From Oscillospiraceae bacterium (lineage in GTDB: Bacteria > Bacillota > Clostridia > Oscillospirales > Ruminococcaceae), in the NCBI GenBank assembly GCA_022791315.1, contig JAAVYW010000063.1, forward strand, positions 18,130 to 82,129: DNA of 64,000 bases. The letters are read 5' to 3'. Made by a program: the position numbers and the translations under genes. Shown here piece by piece: positions 32,880 through 41,531 of the stretch. Positions within the stretch are counted from its first letter, which is position 1, and each line of letters begins with the position of its first letter. The notes beneath the pieces were generated by a model, which was not told the DNA's origin, made no database searches, and was given only the letters and a program-made list of their open reading frames with translations.

Positions 32880-34154
32880 CTATCCCGGCTGGTGTTCCTC
32901 ATCATACTCTTTCAGCGCCCGGTTGCCCAGGATAATCACCATACTCACCACAAAAATCCCGATATTCACCAGGAAAGGCAGCATCCTGTTCATCCCCGAG
33001 AGCACCCCGATGAGCCACCCAAAGGGGGAGGTAATCCCAATCATAATCACATAGAGCAGGGCGTTGACCCGCGCCCTGTCCTGCCGGTCCACAAACAGCG
33101 CCGCCAGCGACTCCTTTCTGGGCCCCACCAGCACTGCCCCAATGGCCTCCAGCAGCGTGTAGACAAACACGCCGGAAAGGGTCTGGGGCGGGCACAGCAG
33201 CAGCGCCACATGGCTCAAGATATAGGCCACAAACCCCACCCGTATCACTGGCCGGAAGGCAAACCGATTGACAAAGGACTGGAGAAAGAGGTAAAAAGCC
33301 AGCATAATCACAGCCCGCACCATGGGAAACAGGGGGATAAACTGCTCCGAAATCCCCAGCTTCTGGGTCACATAGAGCCCAAAGAAGCTGCCAATCGTCA
33401 CGTTGGAGATATTGGAGAGCACCATAAAAATCGCCACCATCACCATCTGGGGTGAGCTGATAATCTTCCGGAACACCTCCCCATAGCCCTTAAAGAGGGA
33501 AATCCAGGACACATCCTTTGTCTCCCGCATCCGGATTCTCCCCTGCTCCGTCTCCGTCCCGCAGACAAAGAGGATGATAAACTTGGCTGTCATCATCACA
33601 AAAGAGAGCAGGTAGAGCCCCCGCACCGTGGCCTCCATGGAGAACCTCCCCACCAAAAAGGTGGAAATCGGGGCAAAGAACACAGCCAGCAGCCCGGTAA
33701 TCTGAATCCCGGCGTAAATATTCACCAGCTTTTCCGGGTCGCAGTCCTCCACCAGCAGGGCAGTCCAGGAATTATTGGTAATCTGCCACATGCTGTTGAG
33801 AATCTGGGCCACCAAAAACCACCAAAAATTCTGAGCCGCCGCCCAAATCAAGCAGGGCACCGACCAGGAGATACAGTCAAAGATAATCGTAGTCAGCCGC
33901 CGTCCCAGCTTATCCGTAAATACGCCCCCCGCCAGAGATGCCAACACCTGGAACACCATCCCCACCGAGAGGATAAACCCTATCTGGGCGTCCGTCACGC
34001 CCTGGGAATTCATAAACACCGACACAAACGGCACATAGAGGTTATAGGGAATCCCCCACAAAGGCTCTGTCCACAGGCAGGCGCGGGGGTTCCCCTTGAT
34101 ATGGAAGCAGGTGTCGATGATGGGATGATTTTTCAGCCGTTGCCACAGCGACAT
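32880..34154 (-). CDS. Major facilitator superfamily transporter
   Basis: 424 residues with twelve predicted hydrophobic segments. The loop after helix 2 carries the MFS motif as GGVFTDKLGRRLTT. A central cytosolic loop (residues about 190-225) is charged. The substrate is not predictable. The start is ATG 34154, with AGAGGAG 9 bases upstream. It is transcribed alone, toward the bidirectional terminator. Confidence 0.9.
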   Translation of the reverse strand: MSLWQRLKNHPIIDTCFHIKGNPRACLWTEPLWGIPYNLYVPFVSVFMNSQGVTDAQIGFILSVGMVFQVLASLAGGVFTDKLGRRLTTIIFDCISWSVPCLIWAAAQNFWWFLVAQILNSMWQITNNSWTALLVEDCDPEKLVNIYAGIQITGLLAVFFAPISTFLVGRFSMEATVRGLYLLSFVMMTAKFIILFVCGTETEQGRIRMRETKDVSWISLFKGYGEVFRKIISSPQMVMVAIFMVLSNISNVTIGSFFGLYVTQKLGISEQFIPLFPMVRAVIMLAFYLFLQSFVNRFAFRPVIRVGFVAYILSHVALLLCPPQTLSGVFVYTLLEAIGAVLVGPRKESLAALFVDRQDRARVNALLYVIMIGITSPFGWLIGVLSGMNRMLPFLVNIGIFVVSMVIILGNRALKEYDEEHQPG

Positions 34155-34393
34155 GGTATCTTCTCTCCTCTTTTGCAATATCTCCCCTATTCTATCACAC
34201 CCCACCCCGTTTGCACATCGGCTTTTTACCCGAAGAATCCCCTCATTTTTCGGCAATATGTTACTTTTTGCCTTTCACCATCGCACTGTAAGCGAATTAA
34301 AGTTTCCGGGCCAGTACAGCTGGCCTGTCAAGGAACAAAGCCCTTCGCCCTTCACCGCAGTGAACGAAATTCCCCTTCTCTGGGGCGGCGCTC

Positions 34394-34567
34394 TATAATC
34401 AAAACACTTGAAAAGTGCCACTTTTCAAGTCTGCGGCCTTAGGGCCGCAGAGAGCCGATTTCGCGGCTCTGTTTCGCATTACATAGTCAAACACGCGTGC
34501 TATGCGCGCAGGCGGGCAAAGCCCGCCCACTTGAAAATGGTACCTGTTTTCAAGTGCTTTGACTATA
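34394..34567. mobile_element. MITE-like hairpin element, copy 2 (174 bp)
   Basis: Same length and architecture as the copy at 20925, about 12 differences. Changes fall in loops, or change paired bases to other pairs or G-U wobbles (for example both arms of the last hairpin near 34538-34550). Terminal inverted repeats TATAATCAAAACACTTGAAAA/TATAGTCAAAGCACTTGAAAA. The surrounding gap 34155-34746 contains no gene; a small hairpin GGCCAAC-CTCT-GTTGGCC lies at 34654-34671, downstream of the liv operon. Confidence 0.8.
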
Positions 34568-34746
34568 GCTCCCTCTATCGGAATCTCGCCACCTTTGCCA
34601 GCGGCAAACAGACCCAGGCTCAGCCATGGCGGTTCCCGCACCCAGCAGGCGAAGGCCAACCTCTGTTGGCCCGCCTCGCCGCAAGGTCTGAGCATTATCA
34701 CTCTCCCGCTTTATCGGTTTCAGAGGCAGGCTCTCCCGAATCTCCC

Positions 34747-35466
34747 TCACATTCCCAAACTCTTCCCTCTCTCCTCCCGGCCTCTGGCCCTGTTTGCTTG
34801 TGACAAAACCCGGCTTTGTCCCTCCAGCTCCAGCCTCCCCCCTTCCAACCTGTAAACCCTGTCTGCCTTCCCTGTCAATTGGTCCAGCCGCTGGGAGCTC
34901 ACCAGCAGGGCAACCCCCTCCCCCCGCAGCCTCTCTAAGTCAGCAAAAACCTGGGCTGTCAGCTTCGGGGAGAGCCCCATTGTCGGCTCGTCCAGGAGCA
35001 GGCAGCTGGGCCGCCCCATCAAGGCCCTGGCCAGGGCCAGCTGCTGCTGTTCCCCGCCTGAGAGCAGCCCAGCCGCCCGCCGCCGGGCCCGCCCCAGCAC
35101 CGGGAACTGCCTGCAAAGCTCCCTGGCCCGGAGCGCAGGGGCCTGGGTGCGGTATCCCCCCAACAGCAGGTTTTCCCACACCGTGAGCCCCGGGAACACA
35201 TGCCTCCCCTCCGGCACCAGGGCCATCCCCAGCGCCCGTCGTTCCGCCACCGTAAGCCCGCCCAAGTCCCTGCCGCCGTAGCGCATCCTTCCCCCCGCCG
35301 CCGGGCAGAGCCCCATCACCGCCTGGAAGAGGGTGGTCTTCCCCGCCCCGTTCATCCCCGCAATACACACCATCTCCCCCGCTCCCAGCCCCAGCGACAC
35401 CTTTTCCAGCACCCGCAGCCGCCCGCGGTATACCGTGAGCCCCTCCAACACCAGTCCCGTCCCCAT
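34747..35466 (-). CDS. livF: LivF-type branched-chain amino-acid ABC transporter ATPase
   Basis: 239 residues, ABC ATPase. Walker A is GMNGAGKTTL, the signature is LSGGEQQQLALARALM, and Walker B is CLLLDEPTMGLSP. The start is ATG 35466 with GGGAGG 8 bases upstream. It is the last gene of the liv operon (livJ-livH-livM-livG-livF) and one of two ATPases that power uptake of branched-chain amino acids or related compounds. Confidence 0.92.
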   Translation of the reverse strand: MGTGLVLEGLTVYRGRLRVLEKVSLGLGAGEMVCIAGMNGAGKTTLFQAVMGLCPAAGGRMRYGGRDLGGLTVAERRALGMALVPEGRHVFPGLTVWENLLLGGYRTQAPALRARELCRQFPVLGRARRRAAGLLSGGEQQQLALARALMGRPSCLLLDEPTMGLSPKLTAQVFADLERLRGEGVALLVSSQRLDQLTGKADRVYRLEGGRLELEGQSRVLSQANRARGREERGKSLGM

Positions 35467-35489
35467 CGCCTTGCCCTCCCCATGTCCCC

Positions 35490-36203
35490 TCACGCCCTGG
35501 CCTCCTCCCCAATGAGTAGCAGCCGGACGCTTTTTTGCCCCATCACCTGTTCAAACCCCCCCTTTGCCGCCACCTTCCCCCCATCCATCACATACACCTT
35601 CCCGCAGAGCGCCCCAATCAGCGCCATGTCATGCTCAATCAGCACCACCGAGAGCCCCCGTTCCCTGCGCAGCAGTTGTAAAATCCGGGCAAACTCCTCA
35701 GTCTCCTCCCGGTTCATCCCCGCCGCAGGTTCGTCCAAGAAGAGCAGGGCGGCCCCTGCCGCCACCGCCCGCAGCAGCTCCGCCACCCTGGCCTCATAAC
35801 AGCTCAAGCCCTTCGGCAGTTTCCCCCCGCTGTCCGCCAGCTTCGCCATCGTCAGCAGCGCCGCCCCCTCCCCCCGCTTCCGTTCCATCAAAGAAATATT
35901 TTCTAAGAGTGTGTATTCTTCAAAGAGCCGTGTGGCCTGAAACGTGCGGCAGAGCCCCAGCTTTGCCAGCCGGTGGGGGGGCTTCCCCGTCACGTCCAGC
36001 CATCCCCGCCCCATCTTCAGCTCCACCTTTCCCCCGTCCGGCTTCAAAAACCCGGAGAGCAGGTTAAACAATGTGGTCTTCCCTGCCCCATTGGTGCCGA
36101 TAATCCCTGTAATCTCCCCCTCCGGGAACCCCATCGATACCTTGGAAAGCGCCTGTACCCCGCCAAACTTTTTGCAGATTCCCCTGCACCGCAAAATCTC
36201 CAT
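35490..36203 (-). CDS. livG: LivG-type branched-chain amino-acid ABC transporter ATPase
   Basis: 237 residues. Walker A is GTNGAGKTTLFN, Walker B is ALLFLDEPAAGMN, and the characteristic LivG segment PHRLAKLGLCRTFQATRLFEE is present. The signature motif is degenerate, reading LSCYEARVAELLRAVAAG in place of LSGGQ, which is unusual for a working ABC ATPase; the partner LivF has a normal one. GGGAGGGCGGAAG precedes the ATG. Confidence 0.9.
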   Translation of the reverse strand: MEILRCRGICKKFGGVQALSKVSMGFPEGEITGIIGTNGAGKTTLFNLLSGFLKPDGGKVELKMGRGWLDVTGKPPHRLAKLGLCRTFQATRLFEEYTLLENISLMERKRGEGAALLTMAKLADSGGKLPKGLSCYEARVAELLRAVAAGAALLFLDEPAAGMNREETEEFARILQLLRRERGLSVVLIEHDMALIGALCGKVYVMDGGKVAAKGGFEQVMGQKSVRLLLIGEEARA

Positions 36204-36215
36204 CTTCCGCCCTCC

Positions 36216-37106
36216 CTAGCCCCGCCGCTTCTCCCTCCCATGTAAAAACCGTACTGCCCCAATCAGCCCCACCCCGTAGAGCACCATCCGCACCCACGAG
36301 ACACTCTGTAACCCCACAGCACTCAGCTCAATCGCCGCCGAGGCCACCAGGCACCCCACCGGCGCCCCCATCCCCCCCAGCACTACCGCCGCCACCGTGT
36401 CCATAGAGCGGAGGAAGGAGAAGTCAAAGGGGGTGACAAACCCGCCGCACCCGGCAAAGAGCACCCCCGCCAACCCGGCAAACCCTGCCGAAATCACAAA
36501 GGCCGCCGTCTTATACCCCCTGGCAGGGATTCCCAGGGACTCCGCTGCGGGCTCGTCATTTTTCACTGCCCGCAGCCGTCTGGCAAAGGGGGTGCGCATC
36601 AGCAGGCAGAGCCCCCCGCAGGCCAGGAGCAGCGCCCAGGCCGCCCCCGCCCCGTTCAAAAAAGCCGGCACCCCAAAGAGCCCCGAAGCGCCCCCCAGCC
36701 CCGGCAGGTGAAAGAGCACTGCCCGCACAATCTCGGCAAAGGCCATCGTCGCCATGGAGAGGTAATCCCCCTTGAGCCCCAGCACCGCCCAGCCCAGCCC
36801 CAGCGCCGCCAGCCCGCAGAGCCCCAGCCCACAGAGTGCCGCCAAGGGCAGCGGCCCTCCCGCCCGCAGGCAGACCGCCGCCCCATAGGCCCCAATAGCC
36901 ATGAAAGCGCCCTGCCCCAGTGAGAGCAGCCCGGCATACACTGCCGAAAAATAGAGCCCCAGCGCCATCACCCCGCCAATACACAGCCGCATCACCACCA
37001 GTTCCCCAAAACTGCCGGCGCCAAACCCCATGCCCAGTAAAAGATAGAGCCCCCCCACTGCCAAAAGCCCCCCTTCCCCCAGGGAAAAAGCAGCTCCCCG
37101 CTTCAT
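36216..37106 (-). CDS. livM: LivM-type branched-chain amino-acid ABC permease
   Basis: 296 residues with eight to ten hydrophobic helices and the permease loop RRLRAVKNDEPAAESLGIP. It pairs with LivH to form the membrane channel. Its ATG overlaps the livH stop by 4 bases. The coding DNA is very GC-rich and so is the protein in Gly, Ala and Leu. Confidence 0.9.
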   Translation of the reverse strand: MKRGAAFSLGEGGLLAVGGLYLLLGMGFGAGSFGELVVMRLCIGGVMALGLYFSAVYAGLLSLGQGAFMAIGAYGAAVCLRAGGPLPLAALCGLGLCGLAALGLGWAVLGLKGDYLSMATMAFAEIVRAVLFHLPGLGGASGLFGVPAFLNGAGAAWALLLACGGLCLLMRTPFARRLRAVKNDEPAAESLGIPARGYKTAAFVISAGFAGLAGVLFAGCGGFVTPFDFSFLRSMDTVAAVVLGGMGAPVGCLVASAAIELSAVGLQSVSWVRMVLYGVGLIGAVRFLHGREKRRG

Positions 37107-37978
37107 AGGCGCTCCCCCCCTTTCCCGCGCCCCGCCAGCCCGCCGGGGAAAAGCAGCAGGGTGAGAATCATAGCAAAGAAGCTCACGCCGTCCCGTGCCC
37201 CAGGCCCCAGCAGGATGGCCGCCCCCGTCTCAAAAAAACTGAGCAAAAACCCACCCGCCACTGCACCGGGCACGCTCCCAATCCCGCCCAGAACTGCCGC
37301 CGCAAAGGCCTTCATCCCCGGCAGGGTCCCCATGAAAGGGGTCAGGGAATAGAGCTGGGCGTAGAGTACCCCCGATACCCCTGCCAAAGCGCTCCCCAAT
37401 AGGAAGGCCGCCGCCACCATTTTCCCCTCCGGAATCCCACAGAGCCTGGCTGCCATGCTGTCCTCGCTGACGGCCCGCATTGCCATCCCCACCGGACTAA
37501 ACCGCAGGAACAAGCTGAGTCCCACCATACAGAGCATACACAGCCCAAACACCAGCAGCGCCCCCTTTTGCACTGCCATCCCCCCCAGCATCACAGTCCC
37601 CTCCAGCTCGGGCAAAGCCAGCCGCCGCGGTGCGCTCCCCCAAATCCCCGCCGCCGCATACTCCAGCACCAGCGAAGCCCCCACCGCCGCCACCAGCAGG
37701 TACTCCTCCCGCCCCGTAAAGAGAGGCCGGTACACCACCCGTTCCAACCCCACCCCTGCCAGGGCGCAGAGCCCTGCCGCGCCCAGCAAAACCAGCCACA
37801 AAGGCGCATCCCATTCCCTGCGCAGCATCCAGCCGGCATAGGCGCCCAACATCATCACATCGCAGTGGGCAAAGTTCACCAGCCGCACTACCCCGAATAC
37901 CAGCGTGTACCCCAGCGCCGTCAGCGCATACACGCCCCCACAGGCCAGCAGGTTCACCAGCTGTTCTCCCCATTCCAT
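37103..37978 (-). CDS. livH: LivH-type branched-chain amino-acid ABC permease
   Basis: 291 residues with about eight hydrophobic helices. The N-terminal LivH pattern is present (GGVYALTALGYTLVFGVVRLVNFAH), as is the loop MAMRAVSEDSMAARLCGIP. I prefer ATG 37978 (MEWGEQ) with GAAGGTG six bases upstream to the GTG three codons before. Confidence 0.9.
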   Translation of the reverse strand: MEWGEQLVNLLACGGVYALTALGYTLVFGVVRLVNFAHCDVMMLGAYAGWMLRREWDAPLWLVLLGAAGLCALAGVGLERVVYRPLFTGREEYLLVAAVGASLVLEYAAAGIWGSAPRRLALPELEGTVMLGGMAVQKGALLVFGLCMLCMVGLSLFLRFSPVGMAMRAVSEDSMAARLCGIPEGKMVAAAFLLGSALAGVSGVLYAQLYSLTPFMGTLPGMKAFAAAVLGGIGSVPGAVAGGFLLSFFETGAAILLGPGARDGVSFFAMILTLLLFPGGLAGRGKGGERL

Positions 37979-38143
37979 CTGCTTCACCTTCTCTTTTTCT
38001 CTTGTGGTTCCATGCAGCCCTCCGCTCGCTCTACGCGGTGGGCCGCTCGTCCCAGGGCGTCCCTCCCGTTTTAGGCCTATCGCACTGGAATCAGCCTAAA
38101 ATTCTTAAGCCAGCAGCTCTTCTCAAAGGAGCTAGGCCGTCCG

Positions 38144-39265
38144 CTATCCCCTCATCCGCAGCACCCGCCGCTCCCCCCTTACAATGGCGTTGACAATCGG
38201 GATTTTCACCGCGTTCCCCCGCCCGTCAAAGGTAATATCACCTGTCACGCCCGGGTACCCCTCCGTCTCCCCCAGCGCCGCCGCAATGTCCTGGGGCTCC
38301 GGCGAGTCTGCCCGCACCAGGGCATCGGCAAAGAGCATCACGCTGTCATATCCCAGGGAGGCGTAGGCCGAGGGGAACTCCCCGTATTCCGCCTCAAACC
38401 GCTCTGCAAACTCCTCCAGCCGTTCCCCCTGGGGGTCATAGTGGTTGGAGAAATACACCTTGTCCAGCCCTTCCCCCGCCAGCTCTTCCAGTACCGGGCT
38501 GTCAAAGGTGTCGCCGCTGAAAAAGGCACAGTCCAGCCCCATCTGCCTCGCCTGCCGCAGGATAAGCCCTGCCTCTGCGTCGTAGCCTGGGAGGAAAACC
38601 GCCTGGGGCCTGCTGTCCCGCAGCAGGGTGAGCAGTACGGAAAAGTCCGTGTCCCCCGCGGTGTAGGAGAGACGCGCCGCAACCTCCCCTCCCAGCTCCG
38701 TAAACCGGCGGCAGAAGGCCTCCGAGGTCCCCTGGCTGTAGTCGCTGGAGAGGTCCCCCAGCACTGCCGCCCGCCGGTATCCCATGGCCCAGGCACATTC
38801 CCCCATGGCCCTCCCCTGTGCCGTATCGGTAAAGCAGATGCGGAACCGGTTCCCGTATTCTGCCCCGTCCAAGCTGTCCGAGGTGGCCGTAGGCACAATC
38901 ACAGGCACCTGGCTCCCCTGCTGTAACTCCGCTTTCACCCCTGCCGAGGTGGTGGGCCCAATGACACACACCGCCCCCTCCTCCTTTGTCAGCCGCAAAA
39001 ACCCCAGCACGCTGTCGCTGTTCTCCGAGCGGTTATCCACCACCGCCAGCCTCACCCGGTAGGGCAGCCCCCTCTTTTCCAGTTCCTGTTCCGCCAGCCT
39101 TGCCCCCCGCAGGCACTCGTTCCCATACTGGGAGAGCCGCCCCGAGAGTTCCAGATTCAGCCCCAGCACCACCTCTGCCTCTTTGCTCCTTTTGCATCCC
39201 CCCAGGAAACACACACTGCACAATAGGCACAGCAGCAGCGCCATTGCCCCCCTCCATCTTGCCAT
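38144..39265 (-). CDS. LivJ/LivK-type substrate-binding lipoprotein
   Basis: 373 residues. A lipoprotein signal with lipobox LGGC lies at residues 16-26 (LLLCLLCSVCFLGGCK), so the mature protein is anchored by its Cys. The rest is a type-1 periplasmic-binding fold (VLGLNLELSGRLSQYGNECL, VIGPTTSAGVKAELQQ, AYASLGYDSVMLFADA). It should capture branched-chain amino acids or similar compounds for the liv permease. AAAGGAGGAGGGGG precedes ATG 39265. A 165-base gap with a TTTTAGGC/GCCTAAAA hairpin (38069-38101) separates it from livH. Confidence 0.9.
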   Translation of the reverse strand: MARWRGAMALLLCLLCSVCFLGGCKRSKEAEVVLGLNLELSGRLSQYGNECLRGARLAEQELEKRGLPYRVRLAVVDNRSENSDSVLGFLRLTKEEGAVCVIGPTTSAGVKAELQQGSQVPVIVPTATSDSLDGAEYGNRFRICFTDTAQGRAMGECAWAMGYRRAAVLGDLSSDYSQGTSEAFCRRFTELGGEVAARLSYTAGDTDFSVLLTLLRDSRPQAVFLPGYDAEAGLILRQARQMGLDCAFFSGDTFDSPVLEELAGEGLDKVYFSNHYDPQGERLEEFAERFEAEYGEFPSAYASLGYDSVMLFADALVRADSPEPQDIAAALGETEGYPGVTGDITFDGRGNAVKIPIVNAIVRGERRVLRMRG

Positions 39266-39367
39266 CCCCCTCCTCCTTTCCACATCCACCCGTTCAAAAA
39301 GTGAAAACTCCCCTTCCCCCTATACCTATGTCCAAGCCGCCCCAGCTATACCAGCCCCAAAGGGCGC

Positions 39368-39399
39368 AAAAAAGGACTGCCGCCCACAAGCAGCAGTCC
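39368..39399 (-). terminator. Terminator after the small membrane-protein gene
   Basis: On the minus strand a 7-base stem (GGACTGC/GCAGTCC) is followed directly by six T residues. It lies 27 bases after the stop of the small ORF at 39426 and upstream of the livJ gene. Confidence 0.75.
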
Positions 39400-39425
39400 C
39401 AAACCATGCAAAAATCTTCTGCCAG

Positions 39426-39569
39426 TTAATCCTCCGTCTCCACCGACATGATGGACCTGGCAATCGCGCACCCAGTGGCAAAGGCTGCCAGCGCACTCAC
39501 CAGCGCCACAATTGCCACGATGCTCTTCCACATAAATTTCCGGCTCTCGTTGTACTGTGCTAACATCAT
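39426..39569 (-). CDS. Small single-helix membrane protein, about 47 residues
   Basis: The frame begins MMLAQYNESRKFMWKS and continues with a hydrophobic helix (IVAIVALVSALAAFATG), then CAIARSIMSVETED. The N-terminus is positively charged, so Cys-out or a lipoprotein-like anchor (ATGC) is possible. AGAAAGGA precedes the two alternative ATGs (39569, 39566). It has its own terminator directly downstream. I do not recognise a family. Confidence 0.6.
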   Translation of the reverse strand: MMLAQYNESRKFMWKSIVAIVALVSALAAFATGCAIARSIMSVETED

Positions 39570-39619
39570 GTAATATCATCCTTTCTCATCACAAATCTGT
39601 TTTTCCCATTTGCCCATTT

Positions 39620-40120
39620 TCACAGCAGCAGCTTTTCCATCAGCAGCATATCCGCATATTCCCCGTGGTACAGCGCATGCTTTTCCCACACACCCACCTT
39701 CCGGAAGCCGCTGTTCCGGTAGGAGCGGATGGCAATTTTATTCTTGGCAAAGACATTGATTACCAGTTTGTGGAACCCCAGCTTCTTGGCCTCCTCGCTT
39801 AAAAAGGAGAGCATCTGCTGCCCCACCTTCTGGTTGCGGCACTCCCTGCGCACATACACCGAGATTTCCGAGATGCCGCTGTGGCACTCCCTGGCCGTAA
39901 AGCGGTTGAGCGCGATATACCCCACGGTCTCCCCCGTCTCTGCCAGGGCCACATACACCCGGAACCGCCGGTCATGGAGCAGTTCCAGCCAGTGCTGGCG
40001 CTGTAAGGGCGTGCGGGGCACCGTCTCAAAGGTGGCGTTCCCGTCTTCAATCCCCTGGTTAAATATCTCTGTCAGCGCCGGCACATCCTGATAGGTGGCG
40101 GCGCGCATTTTCACCTGCAT
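39620..40120 (-). CDS. GNAT acetyltransferase, phosphinothricin-acetyltransferase-like
   Basis: 166 residues. The N-terminus MRAATYQDVPALTEIFNQGI and segments GYIALNRF, YVRRECRNQKVGQQML (acetyl-CoA binding) and VFAKNKIAIRSYRNSGF are those of the Pat/Bar-like GNAT group. It should acetylate a small amine; the actual substrate is unknown. ATG 40108 (MRAATY) is an alternative start. It follows the MFS gene after 33 bases, so both could belong to one transcript. Confidence 0.9.
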   Translation of the reverse strand: MQVKMRAATYQDVPALTEIFNQGIEDGNATFETVPRTPLQRQHWLELLHDRRFRVYVALAETGETVGYIALNRFTARECHSGISEISVYVRRECRNQKVGQQMLSFLSEEAKKLGFHKLVINVFAKNKIAIRSYRNSGFRKVGVWEKHALYHGEYADMLLMEKLLL

Positions 40121-40153
40121 GAATCCTGTGAGCCCCTTTTCTGAAATGAAGTG

Positions 40154-41389
40154 TTAAACTGTGGCCGTCTCCCTGGCTGCAAAGCGCCGGCTCACGGCAA
40201 AGGCCGCCAGCCCCAGCGCCGAAATCACAATACACAGCAGCAGGCACAGGTCCATTGAGAGATATTCGATAATCGCCCCAAAGACCATGGGCCCCAAAAT
40301 GCTGCTCACCGTGTTGGCAATGGCAAGCGTGGCAGTAATCGCAGTGCCCGCCACCTGCTCTGGCGCCAGCTGCCGCAAATAGGTGAGCACGCTGGGATAG
40401 AGGATGCCATAGGTAATCATCTGGGTCAGGTTTGCCAGCTGGAGGGTGAGCACGTTAGACGCAAAATAGTAGATAACATAGCGCAGGATATACCCCAGCC
40501 CCGCCACCACCATCAGCTTGCCCGCCCCAAAGCGGCGGATAAGCCGGTCAGAGAACATCATGGAGGGCATCTCCGAGAGCGCGCTGATAAACAGCCCGAT
40601 TCCCAGTGCGCTGGCCGCCGCCATCCCGGCATAGTTGCCGATGAGCACCGGATAGAAAGTGGAGGTGGTTTTCATCGAAGTATAGGTGAGGATAAAGAAG
40701 AGCAGAAAAAACACGTAGGCCGGTTTTTTCACCATCAGCTTCACCACCTGGAACATCCCCAGGCCCTTCGCCTGTTTTTTACCTTTCTCCCCCTGCCCGC
40801 CCCGCTTATTGGCGCAGGCGATACCGGGAATCAGCAAAACCACCAGGATGAGCGCCCCAAAAAACAGGGCGCCAAAGGCAAACATCTTGTCCACCCCGAT
40901 TTTCTCAAAGGCCCTCCCCATAAAGAGCGCCAAAAAGGAGTACCCCAGCGACCCCATGCTTCGTGTGAACCCAAACTTCACCCCTGGGTGTTCCTCCCCG
41001 GAGCGGATGGTCCACACCTCCAGCAGTGGCGCCAGCGTGTTTGTCAGGAGCCCCAGGGCCACAACAATCACCGAGGCCAGCAGCGGCACAGCCACCACAG
41101 CGGGAATCACCAGCCCCATGGGAATCAGCACTGCCAGCAGCACCAGGGAGATGATTTTCACCGGTACATAGGTGTCGCTCAAATATCCCAGCACCGGCTG
41201 CACAAAGATAGAGAGCATTGTCATCAGCGACATCAGCACGCCAATCAGGCTGGTGCTATAGCCCTCTGCCGTGAGGTAAGTCACCATAAAGCCCAAAAAC
41301 ATGCAGTTCCCGGCCCAATACAGCCCGTGCACCAGGCCAAAGAGGACATTGGCCAGCCGCACAGGGTAGGCCCTTTCCTCCCGCTTCAT
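40154..41389 (-). CDS. MFS transporter, LacY/nucleoside-symporter-like group
   Basis: 411 residues with twelve hydrophobic helices. The N-terminus (LFGLVHGLYWAGNCMFLGFM) and LGYLSDTYVPVK loop resemble the MFS_1-like group with LacY and nucleoside:H+ symporters. The C-terminal half starts after a Lys-rich loop (NKRGGQGEKGKKQAKG). The substrate is unknown. ATG 41389 has GGAGGAAGGG upstream. Confidence 0.85.
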   Translation of the reverse strand: MKREERAYPVRLANVLFGLVHGLYWAGNCMFLGFMVTYLTAEGYSTSLIGVLMSLMTMLSIFVQPVLGYLSDTYVPVKIISLVLLAVLIPMGLVIPAVVAVPLLASVIVVALGLLTNTLAPLLEVWTIRSGEEHPGVKFGFTRSMGSLGYSFLALFMGRAFEKIGVDKMFAFGALFFGALILVVLLIPGIACANKRGGQGEKGKKQAKGLGMFQVVKLMVKKPAYVFFLLFFILTYTSMKTTSTFYPVLIGNYAGMAAASALGIGLFISALSEMPSMMFSDRLIRRFGAGKLMVVAGLGYILRYVIYYFASNVLTLQLANLTQMITYGILYPSVLTYLRQLAPEQVAGTAITATLAIANTVSSILGPMVFGAIIEYLSMDLCLLLCIVISALGLAAFAVSRRFAARETATV

Positions 41390-41531
41390 AAAAACTCTTC
41401 CCTTCCTCCGATTCATCCGGCCAAATCAGAGTTCCCCTCTACCTGCCGGATATGCAGTCATCATAGCATGTTCCGCAAAAAGTGTCAATGCGCAGGGCAG
41501 GGAAAAAACAAATTCCCCCATCCTGTACGCC

